Assembly (NCBI GenBank): GCA_002900995.3
Contig: CM035310.1
Coordinates: forward strand, 1,265,528-1,329,527
Direction of reading: 5' to 3'
DNA length: 64,000 nt
DNA from: Ganoderma boninense
Taxonomy: Eukaryota > Basidiomycota > Agaricomycetes > Polyporales > Polyporaceae
Both the position numbers and the translations under genes were made by a program. This document shows positions 24,001 to 36,018 of the stretch, one piece after another (position 1 is the stretch's first letter; the number at the start of each line of letters is the position of its first letter). Below the pieces are notes generated by a model. It was not told the origin of the DNA and did not search any database. It was given only the letters and a program-made list of their open reading frames with translations.

Positions 24001-24979
24001 TCCCACCAACACATCCCACAGACCTCCACAGCCCTGTCAGGCCGCCGTCCTCCTCCCCCAACCCAGCCCCTTCCAGCCCGCTGGCAAATAGGCATTAAAC
24101 CCACAGCGAAGTGATCATACCCCCGTCTACTGATATCGGCCCTTCGCTGCGCATCTCGCTACCCACATTCCGTTCGCTTCGCAGCCCTCTTCTGATGTCG
24201 TAAGTAAGTATACTTAGCTATCCAGCCCCTTGAAGTTTGCAGACCACTGTCCCTGCTCACATGACACGATAGGGCAGGCCGTCACAATGACATGCATCAC
24301 ACGTTATCGGACGCTAGGCGCGAGCACCCATCAATGCGCCATCCCCGTTGTCATCGCGCCCTCTGCACCATCCCTCACCGGCATTTCCTCACGGCCAGCC
24401 TCACGCATCGAGCTGACCGCCGTCTGGTCATGCAACACCACAGAGGTTTCGGAGAAAGTCTTCGGGTTGCTTCAAATATCATTAATAAATGTATGTTGTG
24501 TGAGGGACACCAGTGCCTACCGCCAGCGGTCCGGCGACACCATGTCATTGATGGGCAATCGTCCGAAAGCAGATCTCAGCTCGTTTAGTGGACACCGCCA
24601 GGCACGCAGTGTCAAGTGAATGTCGCACGGCACCTAGACGCTACTTCCTTCCAGGCCTTACTGTATGATGGTAGACAGCGTAGGATTTCATGGTGTTAGA
24701 TACCGTGGTGGGTCGGAGCGCACTCTCTTCGGCACAGCCGCGCACGGAATTGGATGATCCGCGGCCTGACATTGCGCCGGCTAGTTCGTCGAGCCAACCC
24801 GACCGACCCCGCGGTTGTCCCCAAAAGTGGAGCTGCGTACCCGACATTGGATTGAGCGAGATCGATGACCGCGATGGGCACTGCTCTTGCGAGCGCATCG
24901 GCTATCTCTCCTGTGAGTCGGGTGTGTCGCACGCACAGCCCAGGCACAACAGGGGCAGTTGACATCGAGATAGGGATCA

Positions 24980-25705
24980 TATCCTCCACCGGGAGTCACA
25001 GCGTCCAAAAGATCCAGGAGCGCGTGGAGAGACCCTCACCGGGCATGAGTATGAGTCGGCTTGTATACCCTGGTGGCGATATGTACAGGCAAGAAGGTAC
25101 TCGAGCATTGTATAGTTACGCGCGTGCTCGTTTAAGTCCTCACAGTGTGACACGGCGAGGACCACGCTCGAAGGTACGATGGTCCCAACCATACACATCG
25201 TGGAAAATTCTGCGAAGACTGCGCTGAAAAATCAGCTCCAGTAAATCTGACGGAAGGAGTAGCGCACCGGTCAAGATCTTGACGATTTAGACGTGAGTTG
25301 GGGGGCTTGAGATCGCGACGCATATCAGCCAAGCCCATGGCGTCGCGAATCAAAGGACGTACCTTGTGGAGCCTCAGGACGCGTCGCTCAAATGGCCAGA
25401 CGTTGCGGTCGTCCGGAGGCGTGATCTTCACCCCATTCAAGTTGCATGGTCGAACTGTGCACTTCTAAAAGTGCTCGAAAACCTGCGCTGGGCATTCGCT
25501 CCATGGATCAATACGAGACGGTAGAAACTTACCTTGACAAGGTCCTGAAAGCGGACCTCTCGCGCTACTCCTTCGTATCCCTTGATTGCGGGTGCCAACG
25601 TCTGTAGTCCCGCGGTCAACCCAGGTCAACGCGTAGTGACAAGAGGGGAATCGAGACGTCAAGAGGCGTACCTTGAAGACCTTGGGGGGGAGCATGGTCG
25701 GAGTC
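24980..25705 (-). pseudogene. Nonsense-mutated copy of an unknown fungal gene family (partner of 60463-61340)
   Basis: Minus-strand exons line up one by one with the plus-strand gene at 60463. Exon 1 ends MLPPKVFK at a GTACGC donor (25672). Exon 2 reads LAPAIKGYEGVARE, exon 3 NGVKITPPDDRNVWPFERRV, and a later exon LRRIFHDVYGWDHRTFERG. In exon 3 the codon opposite the Trp of the other copy is TAG (at about 25.47 kb), which stops translation, so this copy should be non-functional. Intron positions are the same in both. I do not recognise the family. The 48-bp hairpin repeat lies about 1.2 kb downstream, as it does for the other copy. Confidence 0.6.
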
Positions 25706-26039
25706 ATGGTGATGAGAATGGGCGAATAGGGATGCAAGCCTGAGGACCGTTGTAGCAGCAGCGCGGGGAGCACAAGAGCATGGGCGTTGCAGTCGCTCGT
25801 TAAGGTTCGAGCACGATTCCCGTGCTCGGTACAATCAACGTCTTGACGTCCCACTCCATATGCCCTCTCGCTCGCTAGGCCACGCAAGCTTTTATGTTCT
25901 ACATATTTGTCTCCGAGCTTCTCATCCGGAACGAGCACCCTCGTTGGAGACCTGAAACGCCGTCGGGGCTGCTGGAAGTATATCCGGTACGTCGTGACAA
26001 TCGCTGCGCAGCTTGGACGAGGCACTCACCAGCGCGACA

Positions 26040-26780
26040 TGCGGTAAGCACTGTGATTCATTGCCCCGGGATGCAGCTACGATCACGTCTAGGCTGCCGG
26101 GATTGATTCCTGCGCCTGAAGTATTCGCATCACTTGAATGAGTGCTTCATGTGAGTCGTCTTATGCATCGCACCCAGCTCCAGATCGGGCTTTCCGTACC
26201 GTTCCTTCTGGTCTCGTGGCGGTTGAGTTTTGCTGGTGTGCAACGGGATGTATTTCAATGCATTGCTTCGTCAGTTTGGATGCGCTCTGCAGTCTCTCCA
26301 GCCTGTGTCGGTAGGCTGTCGAACGCATCTACAGCTGGAAATCGCGTTCAGCTTCGTGCGTATTATGGTGCCCACCTCCACGTACCTGGGGGGAAATTCA
26401 GATTCATGGCCGCGTTCGCGAGTCAGCAGAGATCTTTGATCAGTGTCCTTTGACTGCCCACGCGCGCGGTGCGCGGCTACCCCTCGCTAGGCTTCTACGC
26501 GCGCGCTCATCGCGAGTCAGGACGGCTACGACAGTTCGCCTGCTCCTACCTCGCTGCTGCACGGAGCCTTTCGACGCCATTCAAAACCAGTGCGAGGAGC
26601 TGAGGAGGTGAGAAGGCGCGTCAACAGTTGTGGATTTATCTAGGTACATAGGACAGACGTCCACTGACCCGCAGTCGCACCGCGCGCGAGCCTTGTAGTC
26701 GCGACACCACCGCGAAATCTAGTTCTTCATATCTTCCCCAGATGTGACCGCAATCACGCTTCTTTCATTCCCATATCCTG
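26040..26780. other. Region without a recognised gene
   Basis: A plus frame at 26142-26453 has no family motif. There are no repeats or splice chains I can support. It is likely relic DNA between two repeat-derived blocks. Confidence 0.35.
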
Positions 26781-26879
26781 CGTGGCTCCTGCAGCGTGGT
26801 CTTGGGTGGTGGATTCGATTCATGGCAGCCAGAAATCGTGCGTAGATTTTGTGATGTTATGTGCACGGCGCGGACATGT

Positions 26880-27930
26880 GTGGAGGTTGCTTGTGCTCAC
26901 TATTGTCCCTGGTTGCGCTTCGTTCTGTTCGTCTTCCAGACGGGTGCTGCGATGTGGGTCACTACATGGGATGCCTTGGCTATGGTGCACGACGAATGAC
27001 TTACAGTCATGAAGGTCGCGCGCGCATACTGTAGTCGGCTTCACCAACTCTACGCGCGCTGGGTTCAACGATGAGGGATTGCCCTCCGTATCATGGGGGC
27101 GAAAGCTCTGCGCACCTCGGCCTGCAATCTCAGGATCGCCTTGCATCCTATACTACTGTGGCCTAATCTCATTGTGGCCGCCGCAGTGACTAGCGCCGTT
27201 GTCTAGGTCGGGACGTTGCTTCTTTTCTAAGTTCTATTCATCGTGCAATCTCTCATCACGTACAGCATGCGTCTTGATTGGTCAGAGGGTGCAAGGCTCA
27301 CCTGAAGCTGGTCAGGGCGAACACCAGCACAAGGGAAAGTGGGGCGACTCGGTGATCTATCCAACCTCCGGGGCGGACGTGCGTGGAGCGTCTACGCACG
27401 CTTCCTTGGGCTCACGATTGTTCCCGGTTCCATTTCGTTCAGTTGGTCTTCCAGACCAGTGACAGGCACAGGCCGAGCCAGTTCCCCGGCCTGAGAACCT
27501 GAGCTCCATGGATGCAAGCCTAGCCATGGCACAGGCAAAGTTAGCATATGCGTTGGCCATGGCGCACGAGGACAGACTTACTGTCAAGAAGGTCGAGCGC
27601 GGAGACTGCAGTTGGCTTGATTAAGTCTACACGCGCCAGGTTCACGATGTCTGACGACGAGTGATTGCCCCCTGTATCACGGTGGCAAAGGCTCTGCGAA
27701 TGTCCGCCCGCATTGGCCATCGTGGTACGCTTCACCAGGTTGACCCTGCATCATGAAGCCGTGGCCTGACATCAGTGTGGCGGCCACACTAACCGCGGGC
27801 GTGGTCTGTCTCGGGACCTTGCTTCTTTTCTGTGCTGCGTACATCAGTTGCACACGATCGCTCATCGCGTGCAGTGTGCGTCTTGGTTTGTCAGAGGGCG
27901 TCAGGCTCACCTCAGGCTGGTGAGGCCGAA
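26880..27930 (+). repeat. Diverged tandem duplication, two units of about 0.5 kb
   Basis: Unit A (about 26.88-27.32 kb) and unit B (about 27.39-27.92 kb) share collinear landmarks. These are TGCTCACTATTGTCCCTGG and GGCTCACGATTGTTCCCGG; a GACTTACAGTCATGAAGGTCG block and its counterpart; GGGATTGCCCTCCGTATCA and GTGATTGCCCCCTGTATCA; and finally CGTTGCTTCTTTTCT and CTTGCTTCTTTTCT. The unit contains a hydrophobic frame in B (near 27.76-27.85 kb, AATLTAGVVCLGTLLLFCAA), disrupted by stops in A. The source gene is unknown. Confidence 0.65.
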
Positions 27931-27939
27931 GACGCGTAC

Positions 27940-29885
27940 GAGACACGTCGTCCGACTGGGTGATCTGGCGTTGAATGGGCTCCATGGTCGTATCGGTTCG
28001 TTGTCTGTCCGTCAGTCGACACCACGCAAGCTGAATCGCAGCTTGGGCCCTATGCACAATACGTTGAAGTTCTTCTTGGAAGGGCGACGTCAGCGGATAA
28101 AAAGTTATCAGAGGCTATATGCAATACAAATGCCATTACGTGCAAGCTATGCAGTCCGTTGTACAGGCCCAGGTCCTGAAATGACTTCCGCAAATTGGGT
28201 GTTTATCGAGTGATTTGCGTCCTCGGAGTGCATTCCTATCTCCTAGAAGCATAGTCAATGTGGTGATGTTCTACCGAAAACATATGTCTACTTGCCTGGA
28301 ATATCACGCTTGGGAAAGTGTTTTGAGCCTTGTTAAGCAGACGTTGGTAGCGATAGGCTTGCCTAACGGTGCCGAGATCAGTTGACATGACCATTGCGGC
28401 AGGGCAGGTAACAGAAAGGTCACCGTCGGGCGTACGCCGCAGCGCCTAGGCATCCAGACGTCTCCCTTGTGTCTGCCTTTTCTGTCCACTTCTCGCGATC
28501 GGCTCGGTACGAAGTCAACGTGCGGAACATCTCCTCTCGGCGAGTGTGCACTGCTTCCTCCCAACGTCGCACAAGGGCACTGTGTCGGAACCAATGTGCT
28601 TTCAGGCCTGCGCCCCCTCGTCAGTAAGCCAATGTGATGCAAACACAACAGCGGACACCTGTCATCGAGAAACTTGCGAATGTCGCCACCTTGGACTTCG
28701 CACATAGCTGAAATCCCCCCATAATCTATGAAGGAACGGTGACTGTCCCCGATCGATGTTCCGCGGCTGTAATCGCGAACGCGTAGCAGTGTCGATCGTC
28801 GAGAACCTTGAAAGTCGCGTGAATCTTCTGGCATTCCAGCACGCGGAGAAGGTACCGGTTTCTTGCGGTAGTCGTGTTTTGCGCGGTCGTCGCAAGGCGC
28901 TTCTCAGACATACGGCGATCAACTCTGTGTTTTGTATCACTCCGAGACTTGCCTCCTGCGTAGTTCCTAGCGCCTGATATGTGGTGAGATGAAGTCGTAA
29001 CCTGTTGAGGCTCTGTGGCGATCCTTCGCGCAGCTTGCGTTCCGTCATAACGCCCATCTTCATCCGACGTGATTGCCAATTGATAAGTGGATACGCTACG
29101 GAAGCTGGAGTTCAGATTGTTCAGCTCGGCGGCCTGCACGTAAAGCTTTTTGAGCGCGGGACTGAGACTTGCGCTTGGTGCCGTTCTGAGCGCATCGCCT
29201 GTAGGGGCACTCACGCTGTATATGGCGATCCCTCTCGGTGATCGTCGTTGGGTGATGACGAGGGAAGGTTGGAGGCAGCGATGTGTTTACGCTTTGCGCG
29301 TCCTGGACTGCTTGCTTACGGCCGGTGCGAGCAGAATTTTCGATACTCGTGCGGAGACGCGCAGTTCGCGGCGGTTAGTGTTCGAGCTTCAACGTGAGGT
29401 CCCTTGCGCGATTGCTCAGTTCCGTCCGACGTGTTTGATTTTGCGTATAAGCTCGAAGACTGTCCGAGGTTGTTATGCACGCACGACGAGTACATTCACT
29501 GTTACACTTCCATCTCACCGAGTGTCGTCGAGTCGGAGAGCACTTGCATTGCAGTCGACTATCGACACGCCATGTCGATCACCCGCCCGTTTCATGCTCC
29601 TCGCTGAGTCTCTGGTAGCGATCATCTTGGTAGTGAGAGCTGAACAAGATGAGGTTCAGTATCACAGTCCGCAAGGCATCATATTGGCGGACGTACATGC
29701 ACCCGTGGATATTTCGAAAGGGGTTCTCAGCGCCCATGGTTCGTCACATCGACAACATCGCGCTCACGCAGTTGTCATGTCCTTCCGCACTTAGCGACGA
29801 GAGCCGGGTCAGCGATCGAGGTTTCCACGGAGAGCAAGTATGCCGGGCGTCTGCCAGCCGCTGCACTGCGACATCGTGTTTGTCG
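27940..29885. other. Relic region, possibly downstream remains of KDZ2
   Basis: A minus frame at 29214-28726 (162 codons) and its neighbours are open but show no motif I can assign. Their position and strand would suit the C-terminal part of the decayed KDZ2 transposase, but I could not align them to the C-terminus of the intact KDZ gene at 32123-35831. Confidence 0.3.
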
Positions 29886-29889
29886 CCTA

Positions 29890-31642
29890 GATGGGTCAAC
29901 TGAGAATATGGTCAGGAAACTTGGTACCATTTTTAGTGATTTGGTTGCGTACACATGCCGTGTGTACCAGTTTCGTGTTTGGGAAAGCTGTTCTGATCGT
30001 TCACTTTGTCTCCGATGTCCAGCGGCCACCCCCCTTCGTGGACCGAGAAATGCCCTCATGCCCAGCCCTTTTTCTGCTCGGCGTTTTCCCCAAAAGTATC
30101 GCCGGCCCCGGGAAGGTTTTGAGGGGGTGAAAAGGGGCCCGGGATTCGGGAGTGTGCATCGGGGCGTGATATTTTCCTATGCTGCGACAACTTCCCTTTT
30201 GGCAGTGTTCCCGAGTCGATAGATTTGAAAAACACTTGACCTTCTCGGGGGGAAATTGAAATTTTAAGACGGCGAGCAAGCTTCTTGACGTACTTTACAT
30301 TTTTATTTCGTAGGAAAACTAGTAGCATTTTGGAGGCCCGCGGTATCGCTGCTGGCGAGACCAAAAACGAAGTCCACGTAAAGGAATCTGCTTGCCGGTC
30401 AGCGGCGGAAGTGTTCGCGCGATTGCAGGGAACGTTACTTAACTTTTCGCCCTTTGTTAGGTCAACTATACCTCCTTGCATGACGAAGTTGTGGCGGCAA
30501 ACGAGAGCGATGATCCCGGACACGGGTCCTTTGTATTTCCCTGCGCCCATCGCGACGAACTGGCTGCATGAAGACGGCTTCAAAGTATGATCAGCAGGCT
30601 TCTGTTACGGTGCTGCACAAATGGCGCTTACCTCATTCGGGTACGGTTTCGTCGTGGCTATGTAGTGTTTGAAATCGTCTTCGTGTGCGAATATGCGCGC
30701 CCTTGGTAAAGCGGGTAGTTCGTTTGGTCCGTGTGTTTGGGCTTCAGGTTGAAATGGAAGTTGCCGTCAATGCAGAAGTGTAGCGCGTCCATGTACCTGT
30801 TTGTCGTGCATATCAGCAAGCATGTACGGGTTTGAGTGGTGTGCGTGCCTACGCATACTGCGGTTCGCGCGCTTCCCATCCCGCACACATGTTTTGATCT
30901 GGTTGCGGACAGGCAGGACAGAGGACCGCGAGAGAGCCCGTCTTCAGGTTCGCGCTCGGTGGCTCACCGGCACGACGACATGCGCGGACGAACGAGTAGG
31001 TTCTCACTGCGATTCGGAACTCGCGGACGCGATCCTGGCATTGTTCAGCGCGGGAAGCTGTATCCTACATAGAGATCATTCACCTTCACTGCGTCAGGCG
31101 CGACGTTATCGGACAGACGCTCAAGATGAGCGATGAAGTCGTGCGCGTTCGTGTGCGCGTTGAGTGTGAGGCTGTGGAATGTCTTCAAGGCCTGGAGGAG
31201 GGTGATCGCGCTGCGAGGTTTCTCCCATGTTGCTGGCCAAAGGCCACCGTGCATGAGCTGCGTTGTGGGTGGATCGCCTCCTGCACAGTCGCAGAAGACA
31301 ATAGGAATGCGGGCGATGCCATGCTCGTGAATGACCACGAAGTCCCTGCCTTCCGAGAGCGCAGCTGGACAGCGGTAGCCATCATGTCCTAGACAAAACT
31401 CATATCCAAGTTCGCCGAGGGTGGTCGCACGCCAAAATCGCATTTCTGCATCCCACGAGTGCACGCGATGGAATGGATGAAGACGATGGGAGTGATACAG
31501 GCAGTCGATGCATTGATGGGAAGGGAACGCACAATCGTCGCAGTAGTAGAATGTACGCCGCTGGAGTGACTTTGACGCGATAAGGGCCGAACAGACCGAA
31601 CATTTGTCGCTTTGGGGCGGGGCTTCGCGCTCGTCGAGAAGC
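29890..31642 (-). pseudogene. KDZ transposase, downstream part of the disrupted KDZ2 gene
   Basis: Reading on the minus strand from 31642, the cysteine-cluster region appears first (KCSVCSAL, YYCDDCAFPSHQCIDC). Then come LGELGYEFCLGHDGYRCP, FVVIHEHGIARIPIVFCDC and HGGLWPATWEKP, all hallmarks of the KDZ CxC region. Further on are LAVLCPACPQPDQNM (about 30.92 kb), MDALHFCIDGNFHFNLKPK (about 30.75 kb, with the first catalytic-type Asp) and VSGIIALVCRHNFVMQGG (about 30.50 kb). A degenerate catalytic-Glu block, GAGDTFGENAEQ, lies near 30.1 kb. Frame changes occur near 30.70 kb and after about 30.43 kb, so it is decayed. The upstream part lies at 45199-45763, separated by the 13.5-kb insertion. Confidence 0.8.
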
Positions 31643-31997
31643 CACCATATGTTGTAGTTCTGATGTATCAGGTTCTGGTTACGACTCTAAATCGTTTTAC
31701 ATCAGGTTACAGCAAGCATTCTGATGTATCAGCAACCCCCGGGGCTTATCCCGGTGCTTCCGGGCGGGTATCTGTGCTCCCGGGCGGCATCTCGGCTTCC
31801 TTCCTAATGCAGTAGGAGCGCGCGTTTGTCGCGTATCCCGGCGCGCTTGTGTTGCGCCCCGCTGCTCCACCTCATATAACTTCCTAATTAGGATGCTGGG
31901 CGGCTGTCAAGCGCACCGCGGCGTTCGGGTCTCGCGCGCGCGTTCGGGTCTGATGCGCGTGGGGCAGGGCCTCGCGCGCGTACTCAAGCAGGTGCGC
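31643..31997 (+). repeat. Left terminal inverted repeat of the 13.5-kb element
   Basis: Starts CACCATATGTTGTAGTTCTG and matches the right end in reverse, fully from base 8 on, with one G-run length difference (near 31.74 kb). It carries two copies of the self-complementary 12-mer CTGATGTATCAG (31660-31671 and 31721-31732), likely transposase-binding sites, followed by a CpG-dense inner part (about 31.8-31.99 kb). Confidence 0.9.
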
Positions 31998-32122
31998 CGT
32001 AGCCTTGCGCGTCTTGGCGGGCGCAATATTGCCCATCAGGCGTTAGTGTAGGCCCACCACGGCCTCACGCGCGTTGGGAAACTGTACTCTAGGTGTCCGT
32101 GCTAACTGCGCATTAGAGACTG

Positions 32123-35100
32123 CTACATATACATGTCCTGCTCATCCAAGTCCTCCCCATCCAACTCGTATAGCGCAGTGGGATCAAATCGCACCTCGTC
32201 CTCTTCAACAGTGGCCGTTAAACCTCCATTTTCATCCCATTCCTCGCCCATGCCGCCATTCGCTGACCGCGCCACCACCACACACGTTGCCCGGAACGTC
32301 CTTCGCATCGCGCGGTACATGCTAGCTTGCTTGTATGCATACGCCGCGAGACCTTCCCGTAATGCCCTGTCAACATCAGTCCGGGAGCCAGTTCGCGCAA
32401 GCCAAGACTGCTCAGCATAGGCATGGCTGACGAGTACCCGGCGCATTTCCTCTGGGAGCAGCTTTACCTCCTCCTGCCAACGCATGACGCGTGCGCGCGC
32501 CTTCAGCCACTCGACGCGTAGGGAGTCCACCATGCCGTCCGAGCCCTCCGTGTCGGACGCGCGCCATATCCAAGAGATAGTGCGCCTCCCCTCGGCAGGT
32601 GCGGACTTGTTTTGCTGTCGCTTCTTCTGTGAGGCCACGGAGTTGGGGTCGTCTTCTTCAAGCCCACGTATGTCGCCGTCGTTGAGGACACGGAGTTCCG
32701 CCTCCCAAGCTCCGTGCCCGGACAGCGTGAGTTTGGCCTGGCGCGCGCGTCGGTATTTTTGAACGGCACGAAGCTTCTGTTTGTCTTGACTCGAGATGTC
32801 GCTTCGGGCACGAGTGTTAGGACCTTGATGGCGTACGTTCAGCTTCTTGTACTTATACAGATGGTCTATCGTGTGCAACTTGTTCCGAATGTCTTGTAAG
32901 GAGTCCCGGCACTGTGCCTCCCGTAGACGTGCCTCCATCTCTTGGATACGCGTAGAGCAGACCATCGCGCGGTGGGAAGGGTTCATCTCTGATGGAAGAG
33001 CGAGGCGGACGTTCTCGATGCGCTCGATGTCTGTGCGACTGTTGGAATCTTGCTCGATGAGGGTGGCCGCGCCTGGCATGTGTATCCTTTGAACCTCGCG
33101 GAACTTCTGGATCTTCCGGCGCAGGGCTGTGCGTCGCTCGAATAGCTCTGTCGCCTTCCCCAGAGCGGCGCCCTTCGCGTCGGCCTGAAGGCGTGCTCTC
33201 CATGCCAAATGAGCGCAGGCAAACTCAGCCGAATGAGTTGGACTTACTGTTGGTCTTCCAGGTCCAATCCCATCGTTACAAACCCCAGCGCACTGACTTC
33301 GTGAAGAGCCACGAAGCCAGGCGTCGCACTGGCCCGTTGTTCCTCCTGTGTGAGCACCTGTATGGTTTCTGCAACTGTCATGCCTGCACAGACTCAGCGC
33401 GCGCGACATCGTAAGGAAGATAAGACGCATACCTTGGGATGTGACTACATAAGGATCATCTGTGTTGAATGGATCCTTTTCCCACACCTTCACGGCAGCC
33501 TCCCACTTGGCAACGTTCTCAGGAAGGAGGGAGGCTGTGAGCTCGCTGAAAACCGCCGCCTGCTCAAGGTGAGCTTTGACAGCTCCCTGCAAGCGATTGC
33601 GAAGCGTTAACGCTACAGCCTTCTGTCAGCCTGTTTCCACCGATGAGAAAATGAGTACTTACGCATCTCAACCATCTTACGCCAGTTTGAGTAGCTAAGG
33701 TGGTCTTCCAACACCCCTTGCCGCGATCCGGGGCCCATGACTCTTGTGCTGCTCACGACAGGCTGTATCCACCACCAGCGTCGCTCAATGCCCTCCCCAT
33801 CCAGCCGCGCGCATCCAAGGCGAAAGTTCAACGAGAACGGCGAGTGGCCGTCTTGCTTATGACTTGCGTAATGCAACTTTGGAATGACGTACGCGATGGA
33901 GCCTTCTGGAAGAGGGATCTGCAGGTGGCTGGGGAACTCTGCGAGTCGGCCCGTGAGACCCTTCCACCACTGACACGCGATATCGTAGCTGACAAGCTTG
34001 TTCAGAACCAGATAGTCAAGCATTGCGCAAGCAAAGATGTAGTCCATGTTGACATATCTTTCAGCAGCAAACGACGTGAGACACGCAGTACATGAATGCA
34101 TGTGTTTAAGTGACGCACCTTTTGCCCTTCTGCAGATCGCCTATCGCACGCGGCAGCCAGAACTCGTGGCGTGCGCACACGACGGCGCCGACTCCGGTCG
34201 CAGCATACCCCTTGGAGTATTTCGTGTTCGCGTGGTCGATGGCGGACAGCCCGTTGCAAGTGGATATCTAGAGCATGGTCAGAGAGCTGATGGGGTAGGC
34301 GGACAGGCAAGAAGACGCACGTCTTCCTGATCGCCATACTGGGCGAGGAGTTCTTTGTAGCCGGTATCCTCCACGAAGTACCCCCACCCGCTACCCAATA
34401 TCGGGTCCTTCTCCTCGCTCGAGACGTCACGGCGCTTCAACCGGAAGCAGGCGTCAATCGCAACGGAAACGACATATAGGAACCTACGAAAAGTTAGAGA
34501 ATTCAGCAGGTCAGCATGGCTGAGGACGGAACTTGATGACTCACTTCAAGTCGTCCTCCACCTTATCCCAGTCGGGCGGTAGATTGACACCAGGACGAGG
34601 ACATGCGGGACACCGCAGAGCGAGCTCGCCAGGCTGCGTACCCGCTATCCCTGTTGGATGATGACCGCGGCCCGCCCGTTTGAGGAGCTTGAGATGGCGC
34701 CATTGCGCGACGACCCGCATGAAGGCGCGATAGCGATTTTGCACCTTCATTGTGCCCGTATTGTCCGTCATGCGTTCAAGAGCATAATAATAGTCGTACA
34801 TCGAGATCTTGCCCTGCAGACTCATGATGTGGTAGTTCTCCAGCATTTCGAAGGAGAAGCATGTGTTCGGTTCGGTTTCCGTGGCGGGCCAAAGATCGGC
34901 GCGAAGCAATTGTTGAACTTGGCTACCGGAGCGCGCAGCCTGATCACAACCGCAGAGAGCAACCCTCACCGCGTGGATGCCGTTGACATGAATAACTAGG
35001 AAGTCATCGCGGAGGGGAACAGGGTTCGAACAGGGAGCACCGTCATGCTGGTGCCCGAGTTGCATCTTGAGCCCCATCGTCTTGAGCGAAGTGGCCTCGA

Positions 35101-35831
35101 ACGACGTGCCGTTCCACCGCTATTCAAACCGCCACTGAGCTTGTAAAATGTCGGGAAACAAGCGAGGTACATACCTTGATGCGGTGGTACGGCGCACTGC
35201 AGTGGCCGCGAACGGCACACGCCTCACAGACGAGAGGACCCGGGATGCAACTCATACAACGGATCGAGGCGGGCCCCGCAGTGGAACGATCAGGACAGGC
35301 GGAGCACTTTTCAGCGACAAAGTCTCCTCGCCCGTCGCGGCGCAACATCTCGTCGAGAAAAAACTGGCGTTTAGGAATGAATTGCTTCATGGGTTCGTCC
35401 TGGTAGAAGTTAAGCCCGTCAGCGTACTCCAGCACCCTCCAGAATGGCGGCGGACGCACCGATGTTTCATACCGCGGAGCCTTCCAGGTGCCCTCCACAG
35501 CAGGTTCGTCCTCCTCCCCATCAACAACAGCCTCCACATCGGGCTCCGCGGGCAAGAAAAATGGATCCCATTCTTGCGGTTGGGGGATTCCGGACGGTGG
35601 AAGGGTAGATGAAGGGGAGAGTGCAGGAGATTGGGACCCCGACGCGGGACTAGGGACAGGGAGTGCGTGTTGGTATAGACGGCGGCGATCGGTAGAGAGC
35701 GTTTCTATCGACAGGAGTGAGGGGGTCGCCGCTTCGAAAGCCTCGGCGAGGGATAAGTCGAAGTCAGCCGAAAGAGAGGGATCGGAGAGGACGGTAGACT
35801 TTCGTGCACGCTTGCCAGGCCGTCTAGACAT
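32123..35831 (-). CDS. KDZ-superfamily transposase (about 1,000 residues), apparently intact
   Basis: The start at 35831 (MSRRPGKRARKS) opens a basic, nuclear-type N-terminus. Then come a cysteine cluster (CSACPDRS, IRCMSCIPGPLVCEACAVRG; about 35.2-35.28 kb), LGHQHDGAPCSNP, FLVIHVNGIHAVRVALCGC and LWPATETEPNTC. The zinc-type motif LALRCPACPRPGVNLP lies near 34.60 kb. Later exons give VNMDYIFACAMLDYL, VSYDIACQWWKGL and AYVIPKLHYASHK, and the likely catalytic Glu block RLDGEGIERRWWW (about 33.78 kb), followed by STRVMGPGSRQGVLEDH. The C-terminal exon is long, charged and probably coiled-coil (about 32.1-33.2 kb). The RNase-H-fold Asp of the first strand should lie in the 34.48-34.33 kb exon, but I could not place it securely. 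About eight introns, no internal stop seen. It should bind the element's ends and catalyse transposition. Confidence 0.87.
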
Positions 35832-36018
35832 GTCGGGAGTTCTTCCGAGTCTTCGCGTGCGCTACCTCTGTTCAGAGGTGGTGGATGGTAGGTTTTGCCT
35901 CTGTGACTTAAGATCCCGTGAGCGTGACATCCGTGTTTACCTGGCGCTCTTTCAGGAAGCGCCCCGTCAAGGTTCAACCACTCGCATCCACCTCCCTTCT
36001 TCGACGTTCCCGAGGGCG
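35832..36018. promoter_or_regulatory. Bidirectional promoter between the transposase and TET/JBP genes
   Basis: The start codon of the minus-strand transposase (35831) and a plausible plus-strand start of the TET/JBP gene (36019) are under 200 bases apart and diverge. They probably share regulatory DNA. I see no clear TATA box. The TET start is uncertain, which is the weak point of this call. Confidence 0.4.
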
